Both the position numbers and the translations under genes were made by a program. A DNA stretch of 64,000 nt from Rhizobium bangladeshense (lineage in GTDB: Bacteria > Pseudomonadota > Alphaproteobacteria > Rhizobiales > Rhizobiaceae). Where the stretch lies: contig NZ_LYPL01000014.1 of NCBI RefSeq assembly GCF_001662075.1, forward strand, positions 114,231-178,230, in the 5' to 3' direction. This document shows positions 55,316-63,390 of the stretch, piece by piece (positions within the stretch are counted from its first letter, which is position 1; every line of letters starts with the position of its first letter). Below the pieces are notes generated by a model. The model ran no database searches. It had not been told where the DNA came from and saw only the letters and a program-made list of their open reading frames with translations.

Positions 55316-56311
55316 ATGAAACCGATCAACACGCAAACTATCAAGACTTTGGCACTCGCCGCGCTTCTTTCGGCCACCGCCGTGGCCGGCGCCGAGGCGC
55401 ATGTGAGCTTCCTCGACAAGCAGGCAGCACAGGAAAGCACCATTCTCGCGACGCTGCAGGTGCCGCATGGCTGCGACGGCAAGGCGACAACGGAAGTGCG
55501 GGTCAAGCTGCCGGAAGGCTTCGTCTTCGCCAAGCCGCAGCCGAAAGCGGGCTGGGAGCTCGATGTGGTCAAAGGCGATTACCAGAAGACCTACGACAAC
55601 CACGGCGACAAGGTGAAGGCGGGCGCGATCGAGATACGCTGGAAGAACGGCAATCTCTCAGACGATTTCTACGATACCTTCGTCATCCAGGGTAAGGTTT
55701 CCGGCGTCGAGGCCGGCATCTTGCTCGCCTTTCCGGTGACGCAGATGTGCGGCGACGCGGTCCAGGCTTGGGATCAGGTGGCTGGGGGAGGCGGAGACGC
55801 GCATGACCTCAAAAGCCCCGCGCCGCTCCTGAAGATCGTTGCGGGCGACGGCCACGAGCATGACCACGACGACATGGCCGGCATGGATATGACCGGTATG
55901 ACGGCTGCCGCGCCGGCGGGCGAACCAGTCAAGGCCGGCGATCTCGAAATCTCGGGCGCCTTCGCCAAGGCAATGCTGCCCGGCCAACCGGTCGGCGGTG
56001 GTTTTTTCACAGTGAAGAACGACGGCAGGATGGATGATCGCCTGGTATCGGTGTCGTCGCCTGCATCAGGCGAGGTTCAGATCCATGAGATGGTGACCAA
56101 GGACAATGTCATGCGGATGCGCCAGCTGAAGGACGGCATCGTCATTGCCGCGGGCGAAACGATCAAGCTCGAGCCCGGCAACCTGCATTTGATGTTCCAG
56201 AAGGTAAAGACGCCATTCCGGCAGGGCGAGACGGTGCCGGTGACGCTGACCTTCGAAAAGGCCGGGAAGGTTGACCTGGTGCTGCAAGTACTTTCGGCAC
56301 AAGGCAAGTGA
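55316..56311 (+). CDS. YcnI (DUF1775) - PCuAC fusion, periplasmic copper chaperone
   Basis: A 331-residue secreted protein. Signal peptide KTLALAALLSATAVAGAEA, cut so that the mature chain would begin with HVSF: the N-terminal histidine of DUF1775 (YcnI) binds Cu(II). DUF1775 extends to about residue 165. A metal-rich linker follows (GDGHEHDHDDMAGMDMTGM). The C-terminal domain is PCuAC (DUF461) with the Cu(I) ligand pattern HEMVTKDNVMRMRQ ... GNLHLMF (HxM and M spacing). It should bind copper in both oxidation states and pass it to cuproenzymes such as cytochrome oxidase. ATG 55316 follows AGGAGA. Confidence 0.93.
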   Translation: MKPINTQTIKTLALAALLSATAVAGAEAHVSFLDKQAAQESTILATLQVPHGCDGKATTEVRVKLPEGFVFAKPQPKAGWELDVVKGDYQKTYDNHGDKVKAGAIEIRWKNGNLSDDFYDTFVIQGKVSGVEAGILLAFPVTQMCGDAVQAWDQVAGGGGDAHDLKSPAPLLKIVAGDGHEHDHDDMAGMDMTGMTAAAPAGEPVKAGDLEISGAFAKAMLPGQPVGGGFFTVKNDGRMDDRLVSVSSPASGEVQIHEMVTKDNVMRMRQLKDGIVIAAGETIKLEPGNLHLMFQKVKTPFRQGETVPVTLTFEKAGKVDLVLQVLSAQGK

Positions 56312-56327
56312 GTAAGGGTTGACGCAG

Positions 56328-56350
56328 AAAAGCCCGCGAGGCGGGCTTTT
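56328..56350 (+). terminator. Intrinsic terminator after the copper gene
   Basis: AAAAGCCCGC and GCGGGCTTTT form ten-base arms around GAG, ending in a T run, 17 bases after the stop of the YcnI-PCuAC gene. It could also serve the convergent gene at 56370-56636. Confidence 0.88.
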
Positions 56351-56369
56351 CGCTGGAAAGGGGATTGCC

Positions 56370-56636
56370 TCAGACGTCCTCGTAGGATTGCAGTGCCTGC
56401 TTGAGGCCTGCCTGGGGCTGGCGATTACCCCTCTCCATCAGGTCGAGCGCCACTTCGGTCGATTGGATGATGCTGGCGGGATCGTCGAGACCCTCAGTGC
56501 CTTCGGCCTTCAATTGCCGGTCGGCGAGACGGCGCGAGTCGCGCGCGGCGGTGCTCGTGGCAACACGCTGCGGTATTCTCAGCGTTTCTAAGGCAATGGC
56601 GGCTGTGCTTGCCGAAATGGACAGGAGCTGGGTCAT
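56370..56636 (-). CDS. Small hypothetical protein
   Basis: An 88-residue frame, MTQLLSISASTAAIALETLR..., mostly helical and polar with no signal peptide. The beginning and the patch DDPASIIQSTEVALDLMERGN are faintly like flagellar rod helices, but this is not a firm match. An open frame exists 12 codons further upstream; ATG 56636 is chosen because the upstream part is Cys-rich and untypical. It converges on the copper gene. Function unknown. Confidence 0.6.
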   Translation of the reverse strand: MTQLLSISASTAAIALETLRIPQRVATSTAARDSRRLADRQLKAEGTEGLDDPASIIQSTEVALDLMERGNRQPQAGLKQALQSYEDV

Positions 56637-56753
56637 GCCGGCACAGTATCGACAGGTTCTTGGCGCCGGCATAAGAAAACCGGCGGCATTTTACTGAATT
56701 AAAGAATTTATTCCGTCACGATCAGTTGCGCTCTCAAACTCGGATATCCGCCC

Positions 56754-57131
56754 ATGATCCAGGCTCTCCTCGTCGCCGTCGGCGGCGCCATTGGTTCCGT
56801 TCTCAGATATTACGTCGGCAAATGGGCGCTGAGGCTCATGGGCCCGGCCTTTCCCTGGGGGACTCTCGCTGTCAATGTCGTCGGCTGCTTTGTCATCGGT
56901 GTCTTCGCCGAATTGCTCGCGCGAAGGTTCAACGCCTCGATGGAATTGCGGCTGCTGCTCATCACCGGCTTCCTCGGCGGCTTCACCACGTTCTCGGCCT
57001 TTTCGCTCGACGCCATCTCTCTGTTTGAGGGCGGCAATACCGTCGCCGGCGGCGTCTACATAGCAGCCAGCGTCGGTCTTTCTATGGCGGCGGTGTTCGC
57101 CGGCCTCGCCATCATGCGTGCTTTGGTTTGA
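56754..57131 (+). CDS. crcB: Fluoride channel CrcB/Fluc
   Basis: A 125-residue four-helix protein forming dual-topology dimers that export fluoride. GGAIGSVLRYYVGKWAL, TLAVNVVGCFVIGVF (with the conserved Asn) and ITGFLGGFTTFSAFSLDAI (the polar track and sodium site) are all present. I looked for a fluoride riboswitch in the 100 bases upstream and did not see one. The RluA gene follows on the same strand. Confidence 0.96.
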   Translation: MIQALLVAVGGAIGSVLRYYVGKWALRLMGPAFPWGTLAVNVVGCFVIGVFAELLARRFNASMELRLLLITGFLGGFTTFSAFSLDAISLFEGGNTVAGGVYIAASVGLSMAAVFAGLAIMRALV

Positions 57132-57219
57132 TTCCGGTTTCCGTTTTCGATGAAAATGCTCTAAAGGCTGCGGCAAGAACGCCGGCTCGGCCCGTGCGGC
57201 AATTTCCGAAAGATCGACT

Positions 57220-58218
57220 ATGGCTGGCATAGAACATATCAAGGTTGAACCCGACGAAGCCGGCATGCGGCTCGATCGCTGGTTCAAGGTGCATTTTCCC
57301 GGGCTCGGCTTCGGTCCGCTGCAGAAGCTGCTGCGCTCCGGCCAGGTGCGCGTCGACGGCGGACGCGTCAAGTCCGATGCGCGCGTGCAGCCCGGTCAGA
57401 CGGTGCGCGTGCCGCCGCTCGATGTCGATGCGAAGCTGAAGTCCGGACCGATTGCCGGCAAGGATCTGAAACATTCCAGCGATTTCGAACTCCTGTCGCG
57501 CATGGTGCTGCATGAGGACGAAAAGGTCATCGTCCTCAACAAGCCGCCCGGTTTGGCGGTGCAGGGCGGCTCCGGCGTCGCGCGGCATATCGATCAGATG
57601 CTCGAAGCCTGGATCAGCCCCAAAGGTGAGAAGCCGCGGCTCGTCCACCGCCTCGATCGGGACACGTCAGGTGTTCTCGTCATCGCCCGCACCCGCGGCG
57701 CCGCCCAGAAGCTTACGGCGGCCTTCCGCGAGCGCGACACGAAGAAGACCTACTGGTCACTGGTCAAGGGCGTGCCGCGCAAGCACGAGGACAAGATTTC
57801 GACCTGGCTCGTCAAGGAGCCGACCGCCGACGGCGACCGGATGCGAATCGCCAAACACGGCGAGGACGGGGCCGACCATGCCGTCTCCTACTACCGCGTC
57901 GTCGAGACGGCAGCCCAGCGTCTCGCATGGCTGGAGATGGAGCCCTATACGGGGCGCACGCACCAGCTCCGTGTTCATGCTCTCCATATCGGCCATCCGA
58001 TCATCGGCGATCCCAAATATTTCGACGATGATCCGAACTGGGATTTTCCAGGCGGCGTTCAGAAACGTCTGCATCTGCACGCCCGCCATATCGATATCCC
58101 GCATCCCTCGGGCGGACGGCTGCGCGTGACCGCGCCTTTGCCGCCGCATATGGTGCAGAGCTGGAACCTGCTCGGCTTTGATGAAAACTCGGCTCCTATC
58201 CTGGATGATGATGCATGA
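57220..58218 (+). CDS. RluA-family pseudouridine synthase (RluC-like)
   Basis: A 332-residue pseudouridine synthase. An S4 RNA-binding domain occupies residues 12-70 (EAGMRLDRWFKVHFPGLGFG ... LLRSGQVRVDGGRV). The catalytic domain contains the aspartate in PRLVHRLDRDTSGVLVIART and the later motif YTGRTHQLRVHALHIGHPIIGD. It resembles RluC, which modifies three sites of 23S rRNA, but the exact target cannot be read from sequence. Its stop overlaps the HAD gene start by four bases. Confidence 0.93.
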   Translation: MAGIEHIKVEPDEAGMRLDRWFKVHFPGLGFGPLQKLLRSGQVRVDGGRVKSDARVQPGQTVRVPPLDVDAKLKSGPIAGKDLKHSSDFELLSRMVLHEDEKVIVLNKPPGLAVQGGSGVARHIDQMLEAWISPKGEKPRLVHRLDRDTSGVLVIARTRGAAQKLTAAFRERDTKKTYWSLVKGVPRKHEDKISTWLVKEPTADGDRMRIAKHGEDGADHAVSYYRVVETAAQRLAWLEMEPYTGRTHQLRVHALHIGHPIIGDPKYFDDDPNWDFPGGVQKRLHLHARHIDIPHPSGGRLRVTAPLPPHMVQSWNLLGFDENSAPILDDDA

Positions 58219-58868
58219 AACTTGCGCTTTTCGATTGCGACGGCACCCTGGTCGACAGTGCCGGGCTGATCCACGAAACCATGCGCCGGACTTTCGATAA
58301 ATTTGGCAAGCCGGAACCGCGGTTTGAGGACACCAAGGCCATAATCGGCCTGTCGCTCGATATCGCGATTGCTCGCATGCAGGGTAGGCCGCATGTCGAA
58401 CAGCAAGATATCGACATGACGGCGCATTATAAATCGCTGTTTACCGTCGTGCGCCAGGATCTCGATTACAGGGAGCCGCTGTTTCCCGGCATTCGCGAGA
58501 TGATCGACGCGATCAGCGGCCGCGAGAACCTGCTGATCGGGGCGGTGACCGGCAAATCCCGGCGTGGGCTCAACCTCGTGATGGAGACGCATGGTTTCGA
58601 CCGGCATTTTGTCGTTGCCCGCACCGCCGACGATTGCCCGTCAAAGCCGCATCCGGCCATGGTGACGGAATGCTGTGACGAAACCGGCATGAATGCGCGT
58701 GATGCCATTGTCATTGGCGATGCGGTTTACGATATGCAGATGGCAAAGGCCGCCGGCGCCAAGGCGATCGGCGTTGCCTGGGGCTATGCCAGCGTGGATG
58801 AGCTGATCGCCAATGGCGCCGATGCGATCGCCTATCATCCCAACGAGATATTGCGCCATTTTTCCTGA
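58215..58868 (+). CDS. HAD-family phosphatase (Gph-like)
   Basis: A 217-residue haloacid dehalogenase-type hydrolase. Motif I is FDCDGTLVDS, motif II with threonine in IGAVTGKSRRGL, the lysine in DDCPSKPHPAM and motif IV in AIVIGDAVYDMQMAKAAGAKAIGVAWGY. It resembles phosphoglycolate phosphatases; the substrate is unknown. It is coupled to the RluA gene by an ATGA overlap and followed by the ATP12 gene nine bases later. Confidence 0.93.
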   Translation: MKLALFDCDGTLVDSAGLIHETMRRTFDKFGKPEPRFEDTKAIIGLSLDIAIARMQGRPHVEQQDIDMTAHYKSLFTVVRQDLDYREPLFPGIREMIDAISGRENLLIGAVTGKSRRGLNLVMETHGFDRHFVVARTADDCPSKPHPAMVTECCDETGMNARDAIVIGDAVYDMQMAKAAGAKAIGVAWGYASVDELIANGADAIAYHPNEILRHFS

Positions 58869-58877
58869 GGTGAGCCC

Positions 58878-59663
58878 ATGCGCGATCTGCTGAACGATCT
58901 TTCCGAAGGCCTGAGCCATCCCGATCCCATCCGCCGGGCCCAGATCCAGATGAAGAAGCCGCTGCCGAAGCGCTTCTATGCCGAGGTCGCCGTTGCCGAA
59001 CACGAGGGCGGTTTTGCGATCACGCTCGACGGCAAGATGGTCCGCACGCCGGCGCGGCAGGTTCTCGCCGTGCCGACCGAAGCGCTCGCGCAGCTTGTCA
59101 CCGCCGAATGGCAGGCCCAAGGCCAGGAGATCGATCCCGTGACCATGCCGGTGACGCGGCTCGTCAACACAGCGCTCGACGGCGTGGCCACCAATGCGCA
59201 GGCGATCTTCGAAGACATCCTGCGCTTTTCCTCGAGCGACCTCCTCTGCTACCGCGCCGACGGACCCGAACTGCTGGTCGAGCGTCAGAGGGAGCGCTGG
59301 GATCCGGTAATCGATTGGGCGGCCAATGATCTAGGCGCCCGCTTCATCCTCATTGAGGGGGTGATGCACCACGAGCAGCCGCGCGAGGCGACCGCAGCCT
59401 TTGCCGTCACGCTGGCGCGGCATCAGAGCCCGATGGCGCTCGCCGCTCTCCATACAATCACGACGCTGACCGGTTCGGCGATCCTGGCACTCGCCTTTGC
59501 CGAGGGGCGAGTGACGGTGGAAGAGGTGTGGTCGCTTGCCCATCTCGACGAGGACTGGACAATCGAGCATTGGGGGCGCGACGAGGAAGCCGAGGAGCGC
59601 CGCGCCAAGCGCTTTGTCGAGTTCAAAGCGGCGGCGGATGTTTTTTTCGCCCTAAGCGCCTGA
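58878..59663 (+). CDS. ATP12-family chaperone for F1-ATPase assembly
   Basis: A 261-residue protein of the ATP12 family, which in mitochondria binds the F1 alpha subunit before assembly; alphaproteobacteria have the ancestral form. MKKPLPKRFYAEVAVAEHEG, FAITLDGKMVRTPARQVLAVP, PVTRLVNTALDGVATN and LCYRADGPELLVERQRERWDP are characteristic. The gene order RluA-HAD-ATP12 is one I recall from several alphaproteobacteria. Confidence 0.94.
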   Translation: MRDLLNDLSEGLSHPDPIRRAQIQMKKPLPKRFYAEVAVAEHEGGFAITLDGKMVRTPARQVLAVPTEALAQLVTAEWQAQGQEIDPVTMPVTRLVNTALDGVATNAQAIFEDILRFSSSDLLCYRADGPELLVERQRERWDPVIDWAANDLGARFILIEGVMHHEQPREATAAFAVTLARHQSPMALAALHTITTLTGSAILALAFAEGRVTVEEVWSLAHLDEDWTIEHWGRDEEAEERRAKRFVEFKAAADVFFALSA

Positions 59664-59730
59664 AACATATTGCCTTCCCGGGCATTATGACGAAACTGCG
59701 ACTCCAACGGGGTGGGTGCGGGATTTTGTC

Positions 59731-60189
59731 ATGAATTGGCTGAGGTCGAGTTTTTGCCGGGCCGTACTCGTCTGTATTGCGCTAACGGACTGCGCCAGCC
59801 TTTTAGGTCCGAAGCCTGCGCCGCAGCTCTACGATGTGCGCAGCGCCGTCGTTCTCTCCGGACCGAACATGCCGGCCCAACTACTCTCCGGCATCAACGA
59901 CCGCGTCAATGCCGCGATCAAGGCCACCGTGCGTGATACCGCGCTGCCGCGGGTTGTGCTGACGATCCGCGTGATATCCATCCAGAAAGGCCTCGGCTTC
60001 CAGAAGGACCGCAACGTCGCCAAGATCAGCGTCGACGCGGCTTCGGTGGAGGATGGGTCGGTGATCGCCGTCAGCGCCTTCGACGTAACCAGCATGGCCG
60101 CCGACCCGAAGCTTGCCGACGAAATCATCGCCGAGGATGTGGCAGCCAGGATACGCTCGGTCTTCTCGCTCAGCGGACGCAGCCGCTAG
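59731..60189 (+). CDS. Predicted lipoprotein, function unknown
   Basis: A 152-residue protein with an N-terminal hydrophobic segment (CRAVLVCIALTDC) that could end in a lipobox (ALTDC). The mature part is a small alpha-beta domain (VVLTIRVISIQKGLGFQKDRN, SVDAASVEDGSVIAVSAFDV) ending SGRSR. The ATG at 59731 is used; an upstream GTG/ATG at 59716 would put five more residues in front. The family was not recognised. It follows ATP12 by 67 bp. Confidence 0.72.
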   Translation: MNWLRSSFCRAVLVCIALTDCASLLGPKPAPQLYDVRSAVVLSGPNMPAQLLSGINDRVNAAIKATVRDTALPRVVLTIRVISIQKGLGFQKDRNVAKISVDAASVEDGSVIAVSAFDVTSMAADPKLADEIIAEDVAARIRSVFSLSGRSR

Positions 60190-60305
60190 AACAGGATGAT
60201 TTTAGGCTTGGCCGGTCTAAAATCTGAATCCTGCTTTAAATTAAAAAGTTAGAGCATGATGTCGTTCGAAAACCGCTCACACTTTTCGGCATCATGCTCT
60301 AGCGC
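60188..60305. repeat. Rhizobial intergenic mosaic-type repeat (RIME-like), two palindromes
   Basis: Two inverted repeats in a row. First, AGGATGATTTTAG ... CTAAAATCTGAATCCT (about 60193-60232). Second, AGAGCATGATGTCG (60251-60264) and CGGCATCATGCTCT (60287-60300) with GTTCGAAAACCG and TCACACTTTT between. The second palindrome is the very common element scattered between genes in Rhizobium and Sinorhizobium genomes. It fills the gap between the lipoprotein and pccB genes. Confidence 0.75.
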
Positions 60306-60337
60306 ATATCTAACACGCAGGCGTTGAGGGAAATCGC

Positions 60338-61870
60338 ATGAAGGAAATTCTCGAAGAACTGGAACGCCGCCGCGGTATCGCCCGCCTTGGCGGCGGCAAG
60401 GCGCGTATCGAGGCTCAGCATAAGCGTGGCAAGCTGACGGCGCGTGAGCGCATCGACCTCTTTCTCGACGAAGGCTCCTTCGAGGAGTTCGACATGTTCG
60501 TCGAACATCGCTCGACCGATTTCGGCATGGACAAAAGCCGTATTGCCGGCGACGGCGTCGTCACCGGCTGGGGCACGGTCAATGGCCGCACGGTCTTCGT
60601 CTTCGCCAAGGACTTCACCGTCTTCGGCGGCTCGCTTTCGGAAGCGCATGCCGAGAAGATCATGAAGGTGCAGGACATGGCGCTGAAGAACCGGGCGCCG
60701 ATCATTGGCATCTATGACGCGGGCGGCGCCCGCATTCAGGAAGGTGTCGCCGCCCTCGGCGGTTATGCCGAAGTCTTCCAGCGCAATGTGCTCGCCTCGG
60801 GCGTCATTCCGCAGATCTCGGTGATCATGGGCCCCTGTGCCGGCGGCGACGTCTATTCGCCTGCCATGACCGATTTCATCTTCATGGTGCGCGACACCTC
60901 CTACATGTTCGTCACCGGGCCCGATGTGGTGAAAACCGTCACCAACGAGACGGTAACCGCTGAGGAGCTTGGCGGCGCGCAGGTGCATACGACGCGCTCG
61001 TCCATTGCCGACGGCGCCTATGACAATGATGTCGAAACGCTCTTACAGGTGCGCAGGCTGATCGATTTCCTGCCGCTTTCGAACACGGCGCCGCTACCCG
61101 AGATCGAATGTTACCAGTCGGTGACGGAGACCGACGCCTCGCTCGACACGCTGGTGCCGGCGAGCGCCAACAAGCCTTATGACATCAAGGAACTGATCCG
61201 AAAGGTGGCGGACGAGGGGGATTTCTTCGAGATCCAGGCGAGCTTTGCCGGAAACATCGTCTGCGGCTTCGGCCGTGTCGAAGGTTCCACCGTCGGCTTC
61301 GTCGCCAACCAGCCGATGGTGCTGGCCGGCGTGTTAGACAGCGACGCCTCGCGCAAGGCCGCCCGCTTCGTGCGCTTCTGTGACTGCTTCAACATCCCGA
61401 TCGTCACCTTCGTCGACGTGCCGGGCTTCCTGCCGGGCACTGCACAGGAATATGGCGGGCTCATCAAGCATGGCGCCAAGCTGCTCTTTGCCTATGCGGA
61501 GGCGACGGTGCCAAAACTCACTGTCATAACCCGCAAGGCTTTCGGCGGCGCTTATGATGTGATGGCGTCGAAACATCTGCGCGGCGACTTGAACTATGCC
61601 TGGCCAACGGCGCAGATCGCCGTGATGGGCGCCAAGGGCGCGGTTGAGATCATTTTCCGCAAGGATATTACCGATCCGGGAAAGATCGCCGCCCATACAA
61701 AAATGTACGAGGACCGGTTCCTGTCCCCCTTCGTTGCCGCCGAGCGCGGTTATGTCGACGAGGTGATTATGCCGCATTCGACCCGAAGGCGGCTGGCACG
61801 CGGCCTGAAGATGCTGCGCAACAAGGATCTCGCCAATCCCTGGAAGAAACACGACAACATCCCGCTCTGA
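60338..61870 (+). CDS. pccB: Propionyl-CoA carboxylase beta subunit
   Basis: A 510-residue biotin-dependent carboxyltransferase that moves CO2 from biotin to propionyl-CoA, making methylmalonyl-CoA. GGKARIEAQHKRGKLTARERI opens it; IYDAGGARIQEGVAALGGYAEVF and MGPCAGGDVYSPAMTDFIFMV form the first acyl-CoA site; FVDVPGFLPGTAQEYGGLIKHGAKLL and RKAFGGAYDVMASKHL the second. The alpha subunit gene is not in the window. GAGGGA precedes ATG 60338. Confidence 0.96.
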   Translation: MKEILEELERRRGIARLGGGKARIEAQHKRGKLTARERIDLFLDEGSFEEFDMFVEHRSTDFGMDKSRIAGDGVVTGWGTVNGRTVFVFAKDFTVFGGSLSEAHAEKIMKVQDMALKNRAPIIGIYDAGGARIQEGVAALGGYAEVFQRNVLASGVIPQISVIMGPCAGGDVYSPAMTDFIFMVRDTSYMFVTGPDVVKTVTNETVTAEELGGAQVHTTRSSIADGAYDNDVETLLQVRRLIDFLPLSNTAPLPEIECYQSVTETDASLDTLVPASANKPYDIKELIRKVADEGDFFEIQASFAGNIVCGFGRVEGSTVGFVANQPMVLAGVLDSDASRKAARFVRFCDCFNIPIVTFVDVPGFLPGTAQEYGGLIKHGAKLLFAYAEATVPKLTVITRKAFGGAYDVMASKHLRGDLNYAWPTAQIAVMGAKGAVEIIFRKDITDPGKIAAHTKMYEDRFLSPFVAAERGYVDEVIMPHSTRRRLARGLKMLRNKDLANPWKKHDNIPL

Positions 61871-62010
61871 GATTTTTCACCGAATAAAGGCGCACGGCCG
61901 GGTGTTTTACCCGCTGTCGAAAAAGTGAATGGCCGTCAGCGATCCGTGTGTTCAATCCTTGCGAGGGACAAGCTAACGCTCGGCTGCATTGTTTTAAATG
62001 GAGAGGTTTT

Positions 62011-62403
62011 ATGTCAACTTTCGAGCGTCTTTCCGCCTATCGCCCCTATGGGCTGGCCGCTCTCAGAATCATCACCGCGCTGCTGTTCATCGAACACGGC
62101 ACGATGAAGCTTTTCGGCTTTCCAGCTTCGCAGATGTCTGGCCCGCTTCCGCCGCTGATGCTCTTTGCGGCTCTTCTCGAGCTCGTCGGTGGCATCCTCA
62201 TTCTCGTCGGCCTGCTGACCCGTCCCGTCGCCTTCCTGCTGGCCGGCCAAATGGCCGTCGCCTATTTCATGGCGCATGCCCCGAACAGCTTCTTCCCGGC
62301 CGTCAACCAGGGCGACGCTGCGATTCTGTTCTGCTTCGTCTTCCTCTACCTGTTCTTCTCCGGTCCCGGCGCTTTTGCTGTCGATAACCGCAAGCTAGCC
62401 TGA
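62011..62403 (+). CDS. DoxX-family membrane protein
   Basis: A 130-residue protein with four membrane helices. RPYGLAALRIITALLFIEHG followed by KLFGFP and LFAALLELVGGILILVGLLTRPVAF is the DoxX signature. The family is linked to redox balance and sometimes to quinone interaction, without a firm reaction. The start ATG 62011 has GGAGAGG upstream. It ends at a strong terminator shared with the convergent sugE side. Confidence 0.9.
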   Translation: MSTFERLSAYRPYGLAALRIITALLFIEHGTMKLFGFPASQMSGPLPPLMLFAALLELVGGILILVGLLTRPVAFLLAGQMAVAYFMAHAPNSFFPAVNQGDAAILFCFVFLYLFFSGPGAFAVDNRKLA

Positions 62404-62409
62404 TGATAG

Positions 62410-62446
62410 GCTGCGGGGCATTGCGGTGCCCCGCAGCGTTTTGTTT
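62410..62446 (+). terminator. Strong intrinsic terminator after the DoxX gene
   Basis: Ten-base arms GCTGCGGGGC and GCCCCGCAGC around ATTGCGGT, then GTTTTGTTT. It lies seven bases after the DoxX stop and ends just before the sugE stop, so it mainly serves the plus strand. Confidence 0.92.
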
Positions 62447-62449
62447 ATT

Positions 62450-62764
62450 TTAGGCAGTGAGCTTGAGACCGGCAATGCCGCCGACGATCAGCGTGATACA
62501 GGCAAGACGGGAGACACTTGCCTCATCGCCAAGCAGCCAGATGCCGAGAAGCACGGTGCCGACCGTGCCAATGCCGGTCCAGACCGCATAGGCGGTGCCG
62601 ATCGGCAGGTGCTTCACCGCCAAGCCGAGCAGCACAATGCTGACCACCATCGATATGAGAGTTAATGTGGTCGGCATCGTCCGCGTGAAACCATCGGTGT
62701 ATTTAAGCCCGATCGCCCAACCACATTCGAAAAGACCGGCGAGAAAAAGCAGAAACCAGGCCAT
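62450..62764 (-). CDS. sugE: SMR-family exporter SugE/Gdx (guanidinium exporter)
   Basis: A 104-residue small multidrug resistance protein with four helices. The membrane-embedded glutamate is in FLLFLAGLFECGWAIGLKYT, and the context FE-C-GWAIGLKYTDGF with W is that of the SugE/Gdx branch rather than EmrE. Gdx proteins export guanidinium in exchange for protons. The leader has a pair of ACGR-loop hairpins (62785-62837) and AAGGAGAG as ribosome site, which supports guanidine control. Confidence 0.94.
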   Translation of the reverse strand: MAWFLLFLAGLFECGWAIGLKYTDGFTRTMPTTLTLISMVVSIVLLGLAVKHLPIGTAYAVWTGIGTVGTVLLGIWLLGDEASVSRLACITLIVGGIAGLKLTA

Positions 62765-62784
62765 GCGACTCTCCTTGTTCAAGA

Positions 62785-62837
62785 GCGAGGCCGTCCCCGC
62801 GACGGTTGCATCCTGGAGGATGCCGCAGTCGTCTGCG
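62785..62837 (-). ncRNA. Candidate guanidine-II (mini-ykkC) riboswitch
   Basis: The minus-strand leader of sugE holds two short hairpins with the ACGR tetraloop that defines this class: CGCAG-ACGA-CTGCG (62837-62824) and, closer to the gene, GCGGGG-ACGG-CCTCGC (62800-62785) with one G-U pair. The spacer between them is 23 bases and can itself fold (GCATCC-TCCA-GGATGC). The second hairpin ends about 20 bases before the start codon. In this class guanidine dimerises the loops and frees the ribosome site. Confidence 0.78.
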
Positions 62838-62922
62838 ATAGCGTCCATATGCGCAAGGGGACGGCCGTGTTCAAGGTAGAAATCCGCATGGCAGCCATGC
62901 CACCCGTTTCATGCGGGTGTGA

Positions 62923-63390
62923 TCAGGGCTTCCTGCGAGCCTCGGCGGAAAGGCTCTTGGCGCGGCGGCAGAGGCGGTCGAAGGTTTCGAGGAAGCGTGA
63001 GCGATCTTTCGGGCTGAAGGCGGCGTTATAGCCCTTGCTTTCGCCGGTTTCGCGCAAATGCGCGCCGAGATCGCGCATGGCACTTGCCATGCCGATATTG
63101 GTCTCGTCGAAGACACGGCCCGTCGGGCCGCTGACGAAAGCGCCGGTGGCGACACAGCGCACGGCAAGCGGCACGTCGGCGGTGACGACGACGTCGCCCG
63201 GACCGGCGTGCTCGGCGATCCAGTTGTCGGCGGCATCGAAGGCGTTGGAGACGATGACGTTGTGAACCATCGGATCGCGCGATGGGCGCAGGCCGGAATT
63301 GGCGACGAAGGTGACTTCGAGGCCGAGACGTTCGGCGACCTTCAGGATCTCTGGCTTCACAGGGCAGGCATCGGCGTCGACATAGATCAT
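62923..63390 (-). CDS. YaiI/YqxD family protein (DUF188, UPF0178)
   Basis: A 155-residue PIN-like protein of the DUF188 family. MIYVDADACPVKPEILKVAERL has the first acidic residues, GDVVVTADVPLA the next, and FDETNIGMASAMRDLGAHLRETG the typical later segment. The fold resembles PIN and NYN nucleases, so RNA cleavage is possible but not proven. Its start overlaps the elaA stop by four bases. Confidence 0.93.
   Translation of the reverse strand: MIYVDADACPVKPEILKVAERLGLEVTFVANSGLRPSRDPMVHNVIVSNAFDAADNWIAEHAGPGDVVVTADVPLAVRCVATGAFVSGPTGRVFDETNIGMASAMRDLGAHLRETGESKGYNAAFSPKDRSRFLETFDRLCRRAKSLSAEARRKP

Noticed and set aside
56640..56753. Fluoride riboswitch upstream of crcB
   Set aside because: I looked for the conserved GGNGAUGG...UUC core and the CUGAUGGC element and found neither; only a short CCGGC hairpin is present.
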